Below the pieces are notes generated by a model. The model did not search any database, was not told the DNA's origin, and saw nothing but the letters and a program-made list of their open reading frames with translations. A stretch of 42,768 bases of DNA from Streptomyces afghaniensis 772 (GTDB taxonomy: Bacteria; Actinomycetota; Actinomycetes; Streptomycetales; Streptomycetaceae), in assembly GCA_000415505.1 (NCBI GenBank), contig KE354159.1:1-42768 (forward strand), in the 5' to 3' direction. Position 1 is the first letter of the stretch; each line of letters starts with the position of its first letter. Positions 17,743 through 24,979 of this stretch are shown piece after piece. Made by a program: the position numbers and the translations under genes.

Positions 17743-17746
17743 TTGA

Positions 17747-18382
17747 ATGGCAGGTGTGATGGGACAAGCAGGAATGGCCGAAGCCGCCGTCCGCTACCTC
17801 AGGTCGGTCCGCACACCCGCCCCGCAGCCCGTCGAAGCGCTGCCGCGCCCCGATCTGAGGTGCGTCGGCGAGGACGAGCGCGCTCCTGTCGACCCGGCGG
17901 AGTTCCGCCGCGTCCTGGGAAACTTCGCGACGGGCGTTGCCGTGATCACGGCACCACCGGCGGCCACCACCCCCGGCAACGCCCCCGCCGGCTTCGCCTG
18001 CCAGTCCTTCACGTCCCTCTCCCTCGACCCGCCGCTGGTCGCCTTCATGGTCGGCCGCAGGTCGACGACCTGGCCGCGTATCGCCCGGGCCGGGGTGTTC
18101 TGCGTGAACGTCCTGGGAGCCCACCAGACCGAACTGTGCCGCGCCTTCGCGGTGAGCGGCGCGGACAAGTTCGCGGGGGTGGCGTACGACGCGGCGCCGG
18201 TGTCCGGCTCGCCGCGCCTGTCGGGTGCCGTCGCCTGGATCGACTGCGCGATCCACGCCGTCCACACCGGCGGGGACCACCTCATCGTGGTCGGCCGGGT
18301 GGACGCCCTCGGCACGGCGGCGGACGATCCGGAGGGACCGCTGCTCTTCCACCGTGGGCGGTTCGCGCGGCTGTCGGACTGA
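17747..18382 (+). CDS. Flavin reductase-like, FMN-binding split-barrel protein
   Basis: A 211-aa protein of the HpaC/HsaB flavin-reductase family, which supplies reduced FMN or FAD to a two-component monooxygenase. The domain starts PAEFRRVLGNFATGVAVITA (about 45-64) and contains GFACQSFTSLSLDPPLVAFM, the usual flavin-phosphate region. It continues to GGDHLIVVGRVDAL and LLFHRGRFARL. No monooxygenase gene of the matching large-subunit type is in the window, though acyl-CoA dehydrogenase-fold oxygenases exist. ATG 17747 follows the operator by four bases. In-frame GTG 17756 and ATG 17759 are alternatives that would leave a slightly longer leader. Confidence 0.88.
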   Translation: MAGVMGQAGMAEAAVRYLRSVRTPAPQPVEALPRPDLRCVGEDERAPVDPAEFRRVLGNFATGVAVITAPPAATTPGNAPAGFACQSFTSLSLDPPLVAFMVGRRSTTWPRIARAGVFCVNVLGAHQTELCRAFAVSGADKFAGVAYDAAPVSGSPRLSGAVAWIDCAIHAVHTGGDHLIVVGRVDALGTAADDPEGPLLFHRGRFARLSD

Positions 18383-18405
18383 GTCGGCGGGCACCACCGT
18401 AGGGG

Positions 18406-18912
18406 TTATGCCTGTCCCCGTGCCCGGTGCCGTTTTGCGTACGACCAGGTCACCGCGGTCATCAGGGCCGGGATGGCGAACAGCGGGGCGAAAGCGAACC
18501 CCCAGACGGTCTGTGCCGTACCGCTCGACATGTACGTCTGGCTCTCGACGGTGAAAGCGACCACGAGTTGCCACAGTGCCACCAGGACCAGGACGCCCGA
18601 GCCGGTCCAGGCCAGCGGGGCGAGGACCCTGGGGTGCAGGGGCCTCCATCGGTCGCTGACGAGCAGCAGCGGAAACAGAGCGGCCAGCTCAGTGAGCACG
18701 GAGAGGCCGATGACGTATGCGATGCCCCAGCCCGGGATGTCGAAGACGTCGCGCAGCACTCGGTCGCTGTAGCCCACATGGACGCCGGATGCCATGGCGA
18801 TGCGCCACAGGCCGGACGGGACCGCGCACAGAGCGATGGCGTGGGCGGCGCGGCGAGCCCAGACAGGCGCAGGTGCGGAGGCGGCGGGGAGAGGGGCGGT
18901 CGCTGTCGTCAT
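18406..18912 (-). CDS. Small integral membrane protein, unknown function
   Basis: About 168 aa with four likely transmembrane helices: ARRAAHAIALCAVPSGLW, YVIGLSVLTELAALFPLLLV, GVLVLVALWQLVVAFTV and TVWGFAFAPLFAIPALMTAV. The C-terminus is basic (KRHRARGQA), consistent with a cytoplasmic end. No signature motif is recognised; similar Streptomyces proteins are annotated only as hypothetical. Its stop lies 23 bp from that of the convergent flavin reductase. Two ATGs (18912 and 18921) are possible, neither with a strong RBS. Confidence 0.7.
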   Translation of the reverse strand: MTTATAPLPAASAPAPVWARRAAHAIALCAVPSGLWRIAMASGVHVGYSDRVLRDVFDIPGWGIAYVIGLSVLTELAALFPLLLVSDRWRPLHPRVLAPLAWTGSGVLVLVALWQLVVAFTVESQTYMSSGTAQTVWGFAFAPLFAIPALMTAVTWSYAKRHRARGQA

Positions 18913-19061
18913 GACCCACATGCTGGCCCTGGACATGGCGGCCACGCTTCGTCCGCTACGGCGAACCGTATCCGCCCTGCGGATGAGGGGGCACCCGCTG
19001 AGGGAGGACCTCACCTTCAACAGCCGCTCCGTCGTCGAGAAGGGCTTCCGGTCGGCACGGA

Positions 19062-20174
19062 TCAGGGGACGGCCAGCCGCCACAGTGACGTGACCTCGGC
19101 GGCCCGCGCGGCGTGCAGCGGATCGTGCCTGTCACGCACGCGGGCGTGGCGCGGGCGCGTGTCCAGACGGTCGACGATCCGTAGCCCCGCCGCCTCTATG
19201 GCGGTCAGCAGCTCGGCCCGGGTGCGCAGCCCGAGGCGCTCCGCCAGGTCGGACAGGACGAGCCAGCCCTCACCGCCCGGTTCCAGCCGGCCGGCGAGTC
19301 CGTCGAGAAAGCCGTGGAGCATGCCGCCGCCCGCGTCGTAGACGCCGAGATCGAGGTCGGAGGCGGGACGCGCGGGAATCCAGGGCGGGTTGCAGACGAC
19401 GAGGTGCGCGCGCCCTTCCGGGTACAGGTCTGGCCCGGCGACGCGGACCGTCCCGCCGAACCCCAACCGCCGTACGTTGTCCCACGCACACGCCCGCGCC
19501 CGCGCGCTGACGTCCGTGGCCACGACCTGCCGGACACCCCGCCGGGCCAGGACGGCGGCGAGCACACCGGTGCCCGTGCCCAGGTCGAACGCCGCACACA
19601 CGCCAGGGGGCAACGGCGCCCGCGCGACCAGGTCGACGTACTCACTCCTCGTCGGCGCGAACACCCCGTAGTGCGGGTGGATCCGAGCGTTAAGCGCCGG
19701 TACGTGCACACCGTTCTCCCGCCACTCCCGGGCACTGATCACGCCCAACAGCTCGGTCAGGGCGACGGCCACCGGACCATCGGACGGCCCGTACGCCTCG
19801 ACACACGCCCGGCTCACATCGGGCGCCCGGCGCAGCGCCAGTGTGTGGTCCTCCTCCAGCAGGACGAGCAACTTCCCGAGCACGCGCGCGCGGTGGGCGC
19901 GGAACCGGCGGTACAGGCGAAAGGACTCGGCCGGCGTCCCTGCCGCACCGGGCGCGGCACGACCGATCCGACGGTCCATCGCGCGCAACAACTGCCGCGC
20001 GTTGTAATAATCCCCGCGCCACAACAACGCGGTGCCCTCGCAGGCCAGACGGTAGGCGACGGCGGCCCTCATCCGGTCGTCGGCGACGACGACCCGACGG
20101 GGCAGGGGCAGCCCGGACTCAGAGTGCCAGCGGGCGGAACGGGCTTGAGCCTCGATCCAGCGGATCGTGGACAC
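19062..20174 (-). CDS. Class I SAM-dependent methyltransferase (RsmC/PrmC-like NPPW type)
   Basis: A 370-aa protein. The N-terminal ~150 residues are a helical, Arg-rich extension with no clear family. The C-terminal domain has SAM motif I FDLGTGTGVLAAVLARRG (about 193-210), the acidic VVATDVS strand, and the substrate motif VVCNPPWIP (about 257-265). NPPW/NPPY enzymes methylate exocyclic amines of bases or the glutamine of release factors, and the size and extension resemble rRNA guanine methyltransferases. The real target cannot be decided here. It starts with GTG at 20174, with GAGGAG six bases upstream. Confidence 0.86.
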   Translation of the reverse strand: MSTIRWIEAQARSARWHSESGLPLPRRVVVADDRMRAAVAYRLACEGTALLWRGDYYNARQLLRAMDRRIGRAAPGAAGTPAESFRLYRRFRAHRARVLGKLLVLLEEDHTLALRRAPDVSRACVEAYGPSDGPVAVALTELLGVISAREWRENGVHVPALNARIHPHYGVFAPTRSEYVDLVARAPLPPGVCAAFDLGTGTGVLAAVLARRGVRQVVATDVSARARACAWDNVRRLGFGGTVRVAGPDLYPEGRAHLVVCNPPWIPARPASDLDLGVYDAGGGMLHGFLDGLAGRLEPGGEGWLVLSDLAERLGLRTRAELLTAIEAAGLRIVDRLDTRPRHARVRDRHDPLHAARAAEVTSLWRLAVP

Positions 20175-20901
20175 GGCAAACTCCTCGGAAGGTCGAGCGT
20201 GAACGAACCTGCGACGTCACGACGACCACGTCACCGAGAACCATGCCGAGCGTCATCAACGGACCTTCCGAGAGGCGAGTCGGGTGATCCCAGGATAGGC
20301 CCAGCCCCTGAACCCACCCACCGATACCACCGCTCGGCCCACCCACCGATCGCCGCTTGACCCACCCGGCGTGCATGCGAGACGCAACCGCGCACACCCC
20401 ATCGTCGAGCGACCACTCAGCCGACCCACGAGGCCCGACGGCCCCTGGCCACCCGCCTCTCCGGGCCGCCCGCTCGCTTCTTCCACGTGCTGGAACGGCC
20501 TGGATCAAGGGTGGCTCGCAGGGCCATCGCCGAAGGCGACGCGAAGCGCCCTTGAGGCAGGCCGTGGAAGCACGACACTGACCAGGAAGCCGGCGGCTTC
20601 GACGGTTCCGTAGAAACGTACGGGACGAGAAATCCCCTCCACGTCCTGGCAGAAAGATGCCACGTGGCTTCGACAGCGTGAACTGGCCCGCATGTCAGTG
20701 GGTTTCGGCTCCACTTGCCGACCGGTGTTTTTCAGCTGCGAGTCGACGGACGGAAGCCGCGACCCGGATCCTGGCCCGCCTGGCCCGCTCTCGGCCAGGC
20801 AGGATCCGAGCCGCCGCCAATATCCCTGAGCTCCCTTGCCCCGTACTGCGCAGCCAGTCCCGAGCCTCAACGAACAGGTGCCTGATCGCTACGCTCACGG
20901 C
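20175..20901. other. 727-bp stretch without a supportable gene
   Basis: No frame here has a recognisable domain or convincing start. It contains an 11-bp inverted repeat, CTCGGAAGGTC at 20184-20194 and its complement at 20262-20272, with a 67-bp spacer, just upstream of the methyltransferase start. Near 20523-20535, TCGCC-GAA-GGCGA is a short hairpin. The base composition is slightly lower in GC than the neighbouring genes. It may be the promoter region of the divergent genes plus degraded DNA. Confidence 0.5.
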
Positions 20902-21228
20902 ATGACTGAGTTTGTACAGGTGTCGACCGCCACGCCGGAACGTCAGCAGGCTGTAGAACTCGCCAAGGGAGCAGTCCAGGGGCGGCTTGCCGCCGGTTCG
21001 CAGATCATCGGCCCGGTGGGGTCGGTGTTCTGGCACCTGGGCGAGTTCGGTGAAGGGGAGGAGTGGCGGCTGCTGGTCACCACGACGCGCGAGCGCTACC
21101 CGGAGCTGGAGAAGTATCTGCTCGAGAACCACCCGTGGGACAATCCCGAGCTGCTCGCGGTGCCGATCGCCAACGGAGCACCCCGGTGTCTCCAGTGGAT
21201 CAAGGACAGCGTCGCCCCGGCGAACTAG
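20902..21228 (+). CDS. cutA: CutA-like divalent-cation tolerance protein
   Basis: A 108-aa protein of the CutA1 family: small trimeric proteins with a ferredoxin-like fold, named for copper tolerance in Escherichia coli but with an uncertain true role (PII-like signalling or metal binding). The helix ERQQAVELAKGAVQGRLAAG, the strand SVFWHLGEFGEGEEWRLLVT, the TTRERYPELEKYLLENHPWD segment and ELLAVPIANGAPRCLQWI all match the family. The start ATG at 20902 fits the usual length. Its stop codon and that of the convergent XRE gene share the same CTAG, leaving no room for a terminator. Confidence 0.9.
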   Translation: MTEFVQVSTATPERQQAVELAKGAVQGRLAAGSQIIGPVGSVFWHLGEFGEGEEWRLLVTTTRERYPELEKYLLENHPWDNPELLAVPIANGAPRCLQWIKDSVAPAN

Positions 21229-22532
21229 GCCGTGGCCCTCTTCAGCACGTCCTGAACGACGCCCAAACCCTGGTGCTGCCGCAACTGGTCCAGCACCGGG
21301 GCAAGGCGCTGCCGGGGACGCACGGAAGCGACTCCGATGGACAGGTCCAGGGCGCGGTTCGTCACGGCCGCGGCCTCCTCCACCTCGCCGGCTGCCAGGT
21401 AGGCGTCGGCCAGCCATGACAGGTACAGGGCCTTGTCTCGAGCGTGGTGGTCGTCGTACCGGTCGAGCGCCCGGGTGAGCACCGGTACAGCCCGCAGAGG
21501 ACGGCGAAGCTCTGTCCAGCAGCGGCCGGTCATGATGTCCAGCTCGGTCTCGTCGACCCAGGCCGCCCAGTCCCGCTCAGGCTCTCCGTTCTGCCGCTCG
21601 TCCAGGGCATACCTTGCGGCGTCCAAAGCCTGTTCGACACGGTGTGGCTGGCCCGCGATGGCACAGGCCCAGGCCATCCGCTCGTGGAGCAGAGCGCGCA
21701 CGCTGGACGGAGTGGTGGGGGTGATGGTGGAGCAGCTGGTTGCGGCCATCTCGACCGCCACGTTCCGGTCAGCGGCCTGATAAGCGAGGAACGCGTACGC
21801 GTTGGCGAGGAGATCGGCGTCGCCTGCTTCACGGGCGGCGTGCTGACTCTCCTCGTACAGGCTCTCGGCCTGAGTCTGCTGTCCCCCGTCGAAGGCTGCC
21901 CAACCGGCCTGTTGGGCCTGCTCGGCGAGCAGTGAGACGGTGCCACGGCGAGACTCCGGGGTGAAGACGGAGTCCCGCAGGAGGGCCTTGGTGGCCTGGT
22001 ACTCGCCCAGGTAGACGCGGTAGGTGTCGCCACCGCCCAGCGTTTCGTCGAGACGCCGCAGCCGGGCCGCGCGGCGCCGCATCCGTACGACGTCCTCCAC
22101 GGAGACGTGCTTGGGCTCCGGCGGTCTCGTCAGGGCGGGGAAAGCAGCGGCCAGGCCCGTGGAGGTGGCGGCTTGGAGGACGGTTCTGCGGCGCAAGCTC
22201 GGTGGTCCCATCTGTGGGTCGTTCGCGTGCGCGGGAAGCTCGCTGCTCTCCCACGGGCGGGGAGCAAGGCCGACCATGTGCCCAGGGATACGCAACGCGT
22301 CCGCGATCTGCAAGATCTTGTCGAATGTGGTGATCGTGCCCTGTCCCTTGGCGAGCGTGCCGACCCGATCCGGCTTGATGTCGCACTCAGCGGCGATGCG
22401 GGAGTAGCTGATCCCCGCATGGCTTTTCGCCCGCCGGAACACCGTCCCGAAATCGTGTGTCTCCAGCGCTCGGCGCATCTCCTCGTCGTTGAGGAGCTCC
22501 CGGGGCAGCGCGGTCGGTGGCTCTTGAATCAT
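21225..22532 (-). CDS. XRE-family helix-turn-helix regulator with TPR-like C-terminal domain
   Basis: A 435-aa regulator. The helix-turn-helix lies at about residues 28-80 (FGTVFRRAKSHAGISYSRIA, DRVGTLAKGQGTITTFDKIL). A TAT-like stretch SLRRRTVLQAATSTGLAAAF follows, and then a long helical TPR-like repeat region (AFDGGQQTQAESLYEESQHA, ALDRYDDHHARDKALYLSWL) that probably binds a ligand or peptide signal. Streptomyces proteins of this layout control secondary metabolism and development. It is divergent from the RiPP accessory genes, with a perfect 15-bp palindrome and two hairpins between them, so it is the likely cluster regulator. ATG 22532 is the conserved start. Confidence 0.88.
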   Translation of the reverse strand: MIQEPPTALPRELLNDEEMRRALETHDFGTVFRRAKSHAGISYSRIAAECDIKPDRVGTLAKGQGTITTFDKILQIADALRIPGHMVGLAPRPWESSELPAHANDPQMGPPSLRRRTVLQAATSTGLAAAFPALTRPPEPKHVSVEDVVRMRRRAARLRRLDETLGGGDTYRVYLGEYQATKALLRDSVFTPESRRGTVSLLAEQAQQAGWAAFDGGQQTQAESLYEESQHAAREAGDADLLANAYAFLAYQAADRNVAVEMAATSCSTITPTTPSSVRALLHERMAWACAIAGQPHRVEQALDAARYALDERQNGEPERDWAAWVDETELDIMTGRCWTELRRPLRAVPVLTRALDRYDDHHARDKALYLSWLADAYLAAGEVEEAAAVTNRALDLSIGVASVRPRQRLAPVLDQLRQHQGLGVVQDVLKRATA

Positions 22533-22582
22533 GCGTGCACTTCCTGCTCGCCTGAGTCTGCGGCATGTTTCCTGGGGGCCTG

Positions 22583-22597
22583 TACCCATCATGGGTA
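22583..22597. promoter_or_regulatory. Perfect 15-bp palindrome in the divergent promoter region
   Basis: TACCCAT-C-ATGGGTA lies 51 bp from the XRE start and 117 bp from the accessory gene start. It is the natural candidate operator for the XRE regulator or for a shared repressor of both promoters. Confidence 0.6.
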
Positions 22598-22617
22598 TAC
22601 CGCGCCACGGGAGGTGC

Positions 22618-22653
22618 GCTCTTCGCGAGAAATCCATTCTGGACGCGAAGAGC
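22618..22653 (+). promoter_or_regulatory. Leader hairpin 1 ahead of the RiPP cluster
   Basis: Perfect 10-bp arms GCTCTTCGCG (22618-22627) and CGCGAAGAGC (22644-22653) enclose a 16-nt loop. This lies in the probable leader of the accessory gene at 22714 and could act as an attenuator or RNA-stability element. Confidence 0.5.
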
Positions 22654-22686
22654 CCCGGCGGCCACCGTCCCGTTGGACTGCCGGGG
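22653..22686 (+). promoter_or_regulatory. Leader hairpin 2, sharing a base with hairpin 1
   Basis: CCCCGGC (22653-22659) and GCCGGGG (22680-22686) form a 7-bp stem that begins on the last base of hairpin 1. The two stems sit in tandem just before the GAGGAG ribosome site of the gene at 22714. Confidence 0.4.
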
Positions 22687-22713
22687 CATGGACGACCGTG
22701 AGGAGTCGCCACC

Positions 22714-23270
22714 ATGCGCGAGTCTCAGCAACTCGCCCCCGGTTCTGATGACTTGGAGGAACATCCAGCGCCTGCCGCTGCGGCGGACCATGAGCGTGCG
22801 GTCTTGGTCGAGGACTGGTTACTGGCCGCAGCTCCCGACGTCCAACAGGCACGGTGGGAATGGAGCGAGGGCGGGTTGACCCTCCTTCGCTGCGGCGAGT
22901 TGCTCACCGCCATCCGCTTGCCCGGGACCCTCGTCCGAACTGCTGCCGCGAGCAGCGACCCGACCGAGGTGGGCACCTATCTGGCCGAGGTCATCGACGG
23001 CGGCCCCGTCATCGCCTCGCGCGGCCGCTACTACCCCCTGGTGCTCCCGAGCGCGGGCGTGGCCTGGCAGCACCCGGACGCCGAGTGTCTGGCATGGGGC
23101 ACTTGGCTGGGAGTTCCGCCCGTCACAGAGACAAACTGCCACAACCCCATGGCGTACTGGATGTCCCGATGCGAAGGCCGGGCGAGCTGTGTGACGCCGA
23201 GGCCGTCTTGCATCTCGTTCGGCTCGCCCAGCATCGGCATTCAGGGCAGGAGACCGGCGATGGGAATTAG
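22714..23270 (+). pseudogene. RiPP-cluster accessory protein of unknown function, one frameshift
   Basis: Repaired, this is a protein of about 186 aa. It is acidic at the start (SDDLEEHPAPAAAADHERAV) and then forms an alpha/beta domain (GGLTLLRCGELLTAIRLPGT, GTYLAEVIDGGPVIASRGRY, AWQHPDAECLAWGTWLGVPP). The frame shifts near 23160, where a G seems missing from tactggatgtcc. The resumed frame reads VPMRRPGELCDAEAVLHLVR and stops at 23270. Without the shift the reading runs Cys/Ser/Arg-rich and into the next gene, which is implausible. GAGGAG lies eight bases before ATG 22714. I know this protein type only as a companion of DUF6415 genes in Streptomyces RiPP loci. Confidence 0.65.
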
Positions 23271-23634
23271 CCATGCGTCGCCGTTCAACGCAGACGAAAT
23301 CCGACGACGATGCGAGGAAGCGCTGTGGGGGCCCAGTGGTCCGCTAGCTGAACAGCGGGCCCTTCTCCAGGAGATGGAGGGCTATGTACGGCTTCTGGCG
23401 CCCAAGCTCGCAAAGCTCATGCCGCGGATGCCGGACAACATGCAGGGCACAGCGCGCATCGTCCTGAGGTATTCGGACGAACTCCTCGGCGATGAGGCGC
23501 CGTCGACTGATCTGGCGACGCGGTTGCACGACGCCGCCGTGAACGCGCGAGCACTGCTAGGCCTGCTTGAAAGGCCCGGTGAGCTCGCGCCCGAAACTGA
23601 GGGATCGGACCAAAACCCGGCACGCAGCACATAG
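23260..23634 (+). CDS. DUF6415-like accessory protein of natural-product loci
   Basis: A 124-aa, mostly helical protein (NADEIRRRCEEALWG, AEQRALLQEMEGYVRLLAPK, LATRLHDAAVNARALLGLLE). It resembles DUF6415, a family found with XRE regulators and RiPP or other natural-product genes in Streptomyces and of unknown function. ATG 23260 overlaps the stop region of the repaired upstream gene by 11 bp, supporting co-translation and the frameshift repair. There is no signal peptide or catalytic motif. It might be a small regulatory or adaptor protein. Confidence 0.7.
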   Translation: MGISHASPFNADEIRRRCEEALWGPSGPLAEQRALLQEMEGYVRLLAPKLAKLMPRMPDNMQGTARIVLRYSDELLGDEAPSTDLATRLHDAAVNARALLGLLERPGELAPETEGSDQNPARST

Positions 23635-23738
23635 CGCAGCCTCACTGACCCCGGCGCCGGGCCCACGTCCCCCTGTCGGTCTCGGCGCCCCATCACCGCG
23701 ACTAGGCGGATTCGACCACTGCGACACAGAGGAGAAGC

Positions 23739-24035
23739 ATGTTCGTTCACTCCGACCGTCTGCCCACGAGCCCGGCGATCCCGCAGGGACTCAGCACACC
23801 CCGCCCGTGGGGCATCGGCCGCATGGCGCCCTACCCCACCATCGCCCCCGACTACGCCCGCGCCGAGCTGGACCCCGCCACCCAGACCGCCGTGTTCTAC
23901 GACGGGGCCGGCCAGGTCATGGAGATGGGCAAGCACAACACGTCCACCGGCACCAGCCCGTCGACCGGCACCAGCCCGGACGGTGGCAACCAGGGCGCGA
24001 CGGACACCGACACGAGCGCCGACAGCGACCAGTGA
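23739..24035 (+). CDS. ATP-grasp-modified RiPP precursor (graspetide family)
   Basis: A 98-aa precursor. The leader includes the family motif RPWGIGRMAPYPTIAP (residues 22-37) and ELDPATQTAVFYDGAGQVMEMGKH (43-66), which in TIGR04186-type precursors directs the ATP-grasp ligase. The core, from about residue 67, has two tandem STGTSP hexads (69-74, 75-80), then DGG (81-83) and an Asp/Thr/Ser-rich tail to residue 98. Thr/Ser hydroxyls and Asp side chains are the expected crosslink partners, and D81-G82 is a favoured aspartimide site for the methyltransferase. GGAG precedes the ATG. Its stop overlaps the ligase start (GTGA). Confidence 0.9.
   Translation: MFVHSDRLPTSPAIPQGLSTPRPWGIGRMAPYPTIAPDYARAELDPATQTAVFYDGAGQVMEMGKHNTSTGTSPSTGTSPDGGNQGATDTDTSADSDQ
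23943..23978 (+). repeat. 18-bp tandem duplication in the RiPP core
   Basis: Codons for STGTSP repeat back to back with 17 of 18 bases identical (tcc versus tcg at the first Ser). The duplication doubles the potential hydroxyl donors of the core. Confidence 0.9.
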
Positions 24036-24979
24036 GTGATCCGCGTCCGGTGTTGGTCGTCACCAGCCTGCACGACCCCACCTCCGACGTGGTGATCAGC
24101 GAGCTGCACGACCGGGACATCCCGGTCGTGCGGCTCGACTCGGGGGACTTCCCCGCATCACTGTCGGTGGAGGCAGAGATCACCGAACACGGCCTGAGAG
24201 GCCGCCTCCTCACCCCCAGCCGCACCGCGGACCTGGCCCACATCCGCGCCCTCTACTACCGTCGGCCGACCGGATTCAGCTTTCCGCACCTCGACGAGCA
24301 GGACGCCCGGTTCGCCGTCACCCAGGCCCGGTACGGGCTCGGGGGAGTCCTGGCCTCGCTGCCGGGTTGTCTCTACGTCAACCACCCGCACCGCATCGGG
24401 GACGCCGAGTTCAAACCGGCCGGGCTGACTGCGGCCGCGGCCGCGGGGTTCCTGGTCCCGCCCACCCTCATCACCTCCAGCCCCGACGCTGCCCGGGAGT
24501 TCATCAAGCAGCACGGCTCGGTCATCTACAAGCCGCTGCACAACCCGGTCTATCGAGTCGACGGCGTCTCGTCCGTCGTCAAGGTCGCCGAGGTGTCCGC
24601 AACGGACATCGATGACGACGTAGCGGGCACGGCGCACCTCTTCCAGGAGCGGATCCCCAAGGTCGCCGACGTCCGGGTGACCGTCATCGGCGCAGACGTG
24701 TTCTGCGTCCGTATCGACTCCGACCTCCTCGACTGGCGCACCGACTACAGCCGGCTGACCTACACCCCTGTGGAAGCACCACCGGGGATCCGGCCGGCGC
24801 TCCACCGCTACATGAACCGCTTCCGCCTGGTCTTCGGAGCTTTCGACTTCTGCGTGGGCGAGGACGGCCGATGGTGGTTCCTGGAATGCAACCCGTCCGG
24901 CCAGTGGTACTGGCTGGAAACCGAAACGGGTCTGCCCATGCGCGCAGCCCTGGCGACACTTCTGGAGAGGAAGACGTGA
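24032..24979 (+). CDS. ATP-grasp ribosomal peptide maturase (graspetide ligase)
   Basis: A 315-aa ATP-grasp ligase of the SAV_5884 type (TIGR04187). It activates Asp/Glu carboxylates of the precursor as acyl-phosphates and joins them to Thr/Ser hydroxyls or Lys amines, giving ester or amide macrocycles. The ATP-binding core has VIYKPL with K167, the central strand VADVRVTVIGADVFCVRIDS (about 211-230), and the metal-binding end FLECNPSGQWYW with E285 and N287. The N-terminal region (residues 1-120) is the leader-peptide recognition part. It starts with GTG overlapping the precursor stop and ends overlapping the methyltransferase start, so all three are translationally coupled. Confidence 0.93.
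   Translation: MSDPRPVLVVTSLHDPTSDVVISELHDRDIPVVRLDSGDFPASLSVEAEITEHGLRGRLLTPSRTADLAHIRALYYRRPTGFSFPHLDEQDARFAVTQARYGLGGVLASLPGCLYVNHPHRIGDAEFKPAGLTAAAAAGFLVPPTLITSSPDAAREFIKQHGSVIYKPLHNPVYRVDGVSSVVKVAEVSATDIDDDVAGTAHLFQERIPKVADVRVTVIGADVFCVRIDSDLLDWRTDYSRLTYTPVEAPPGIRPALHRYMNRFRLVFGAFDFCVGEDGRWWFLECNPSGQWYWLETETGLPMRAALATLLERKT

Noticed and set aside
20505-20870. Minus-strand open frame of about 120 aa in the gap before cutA
   Set aside because: No domain, poor codon pattern and no ribosome site; a remnant transposase was considered but no motif was seen.
22714-23634. A single long open frame covering both RiPP accessory genes (306 aa)
   Set aside because: After about 23160 this frame becomes Cys/Ser/Arg-rich junk, while another frame reads a normal helix and stops at 23270 beside an ATG for the DUF6415-like gene. 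Two genes with one missing base is more plausible.
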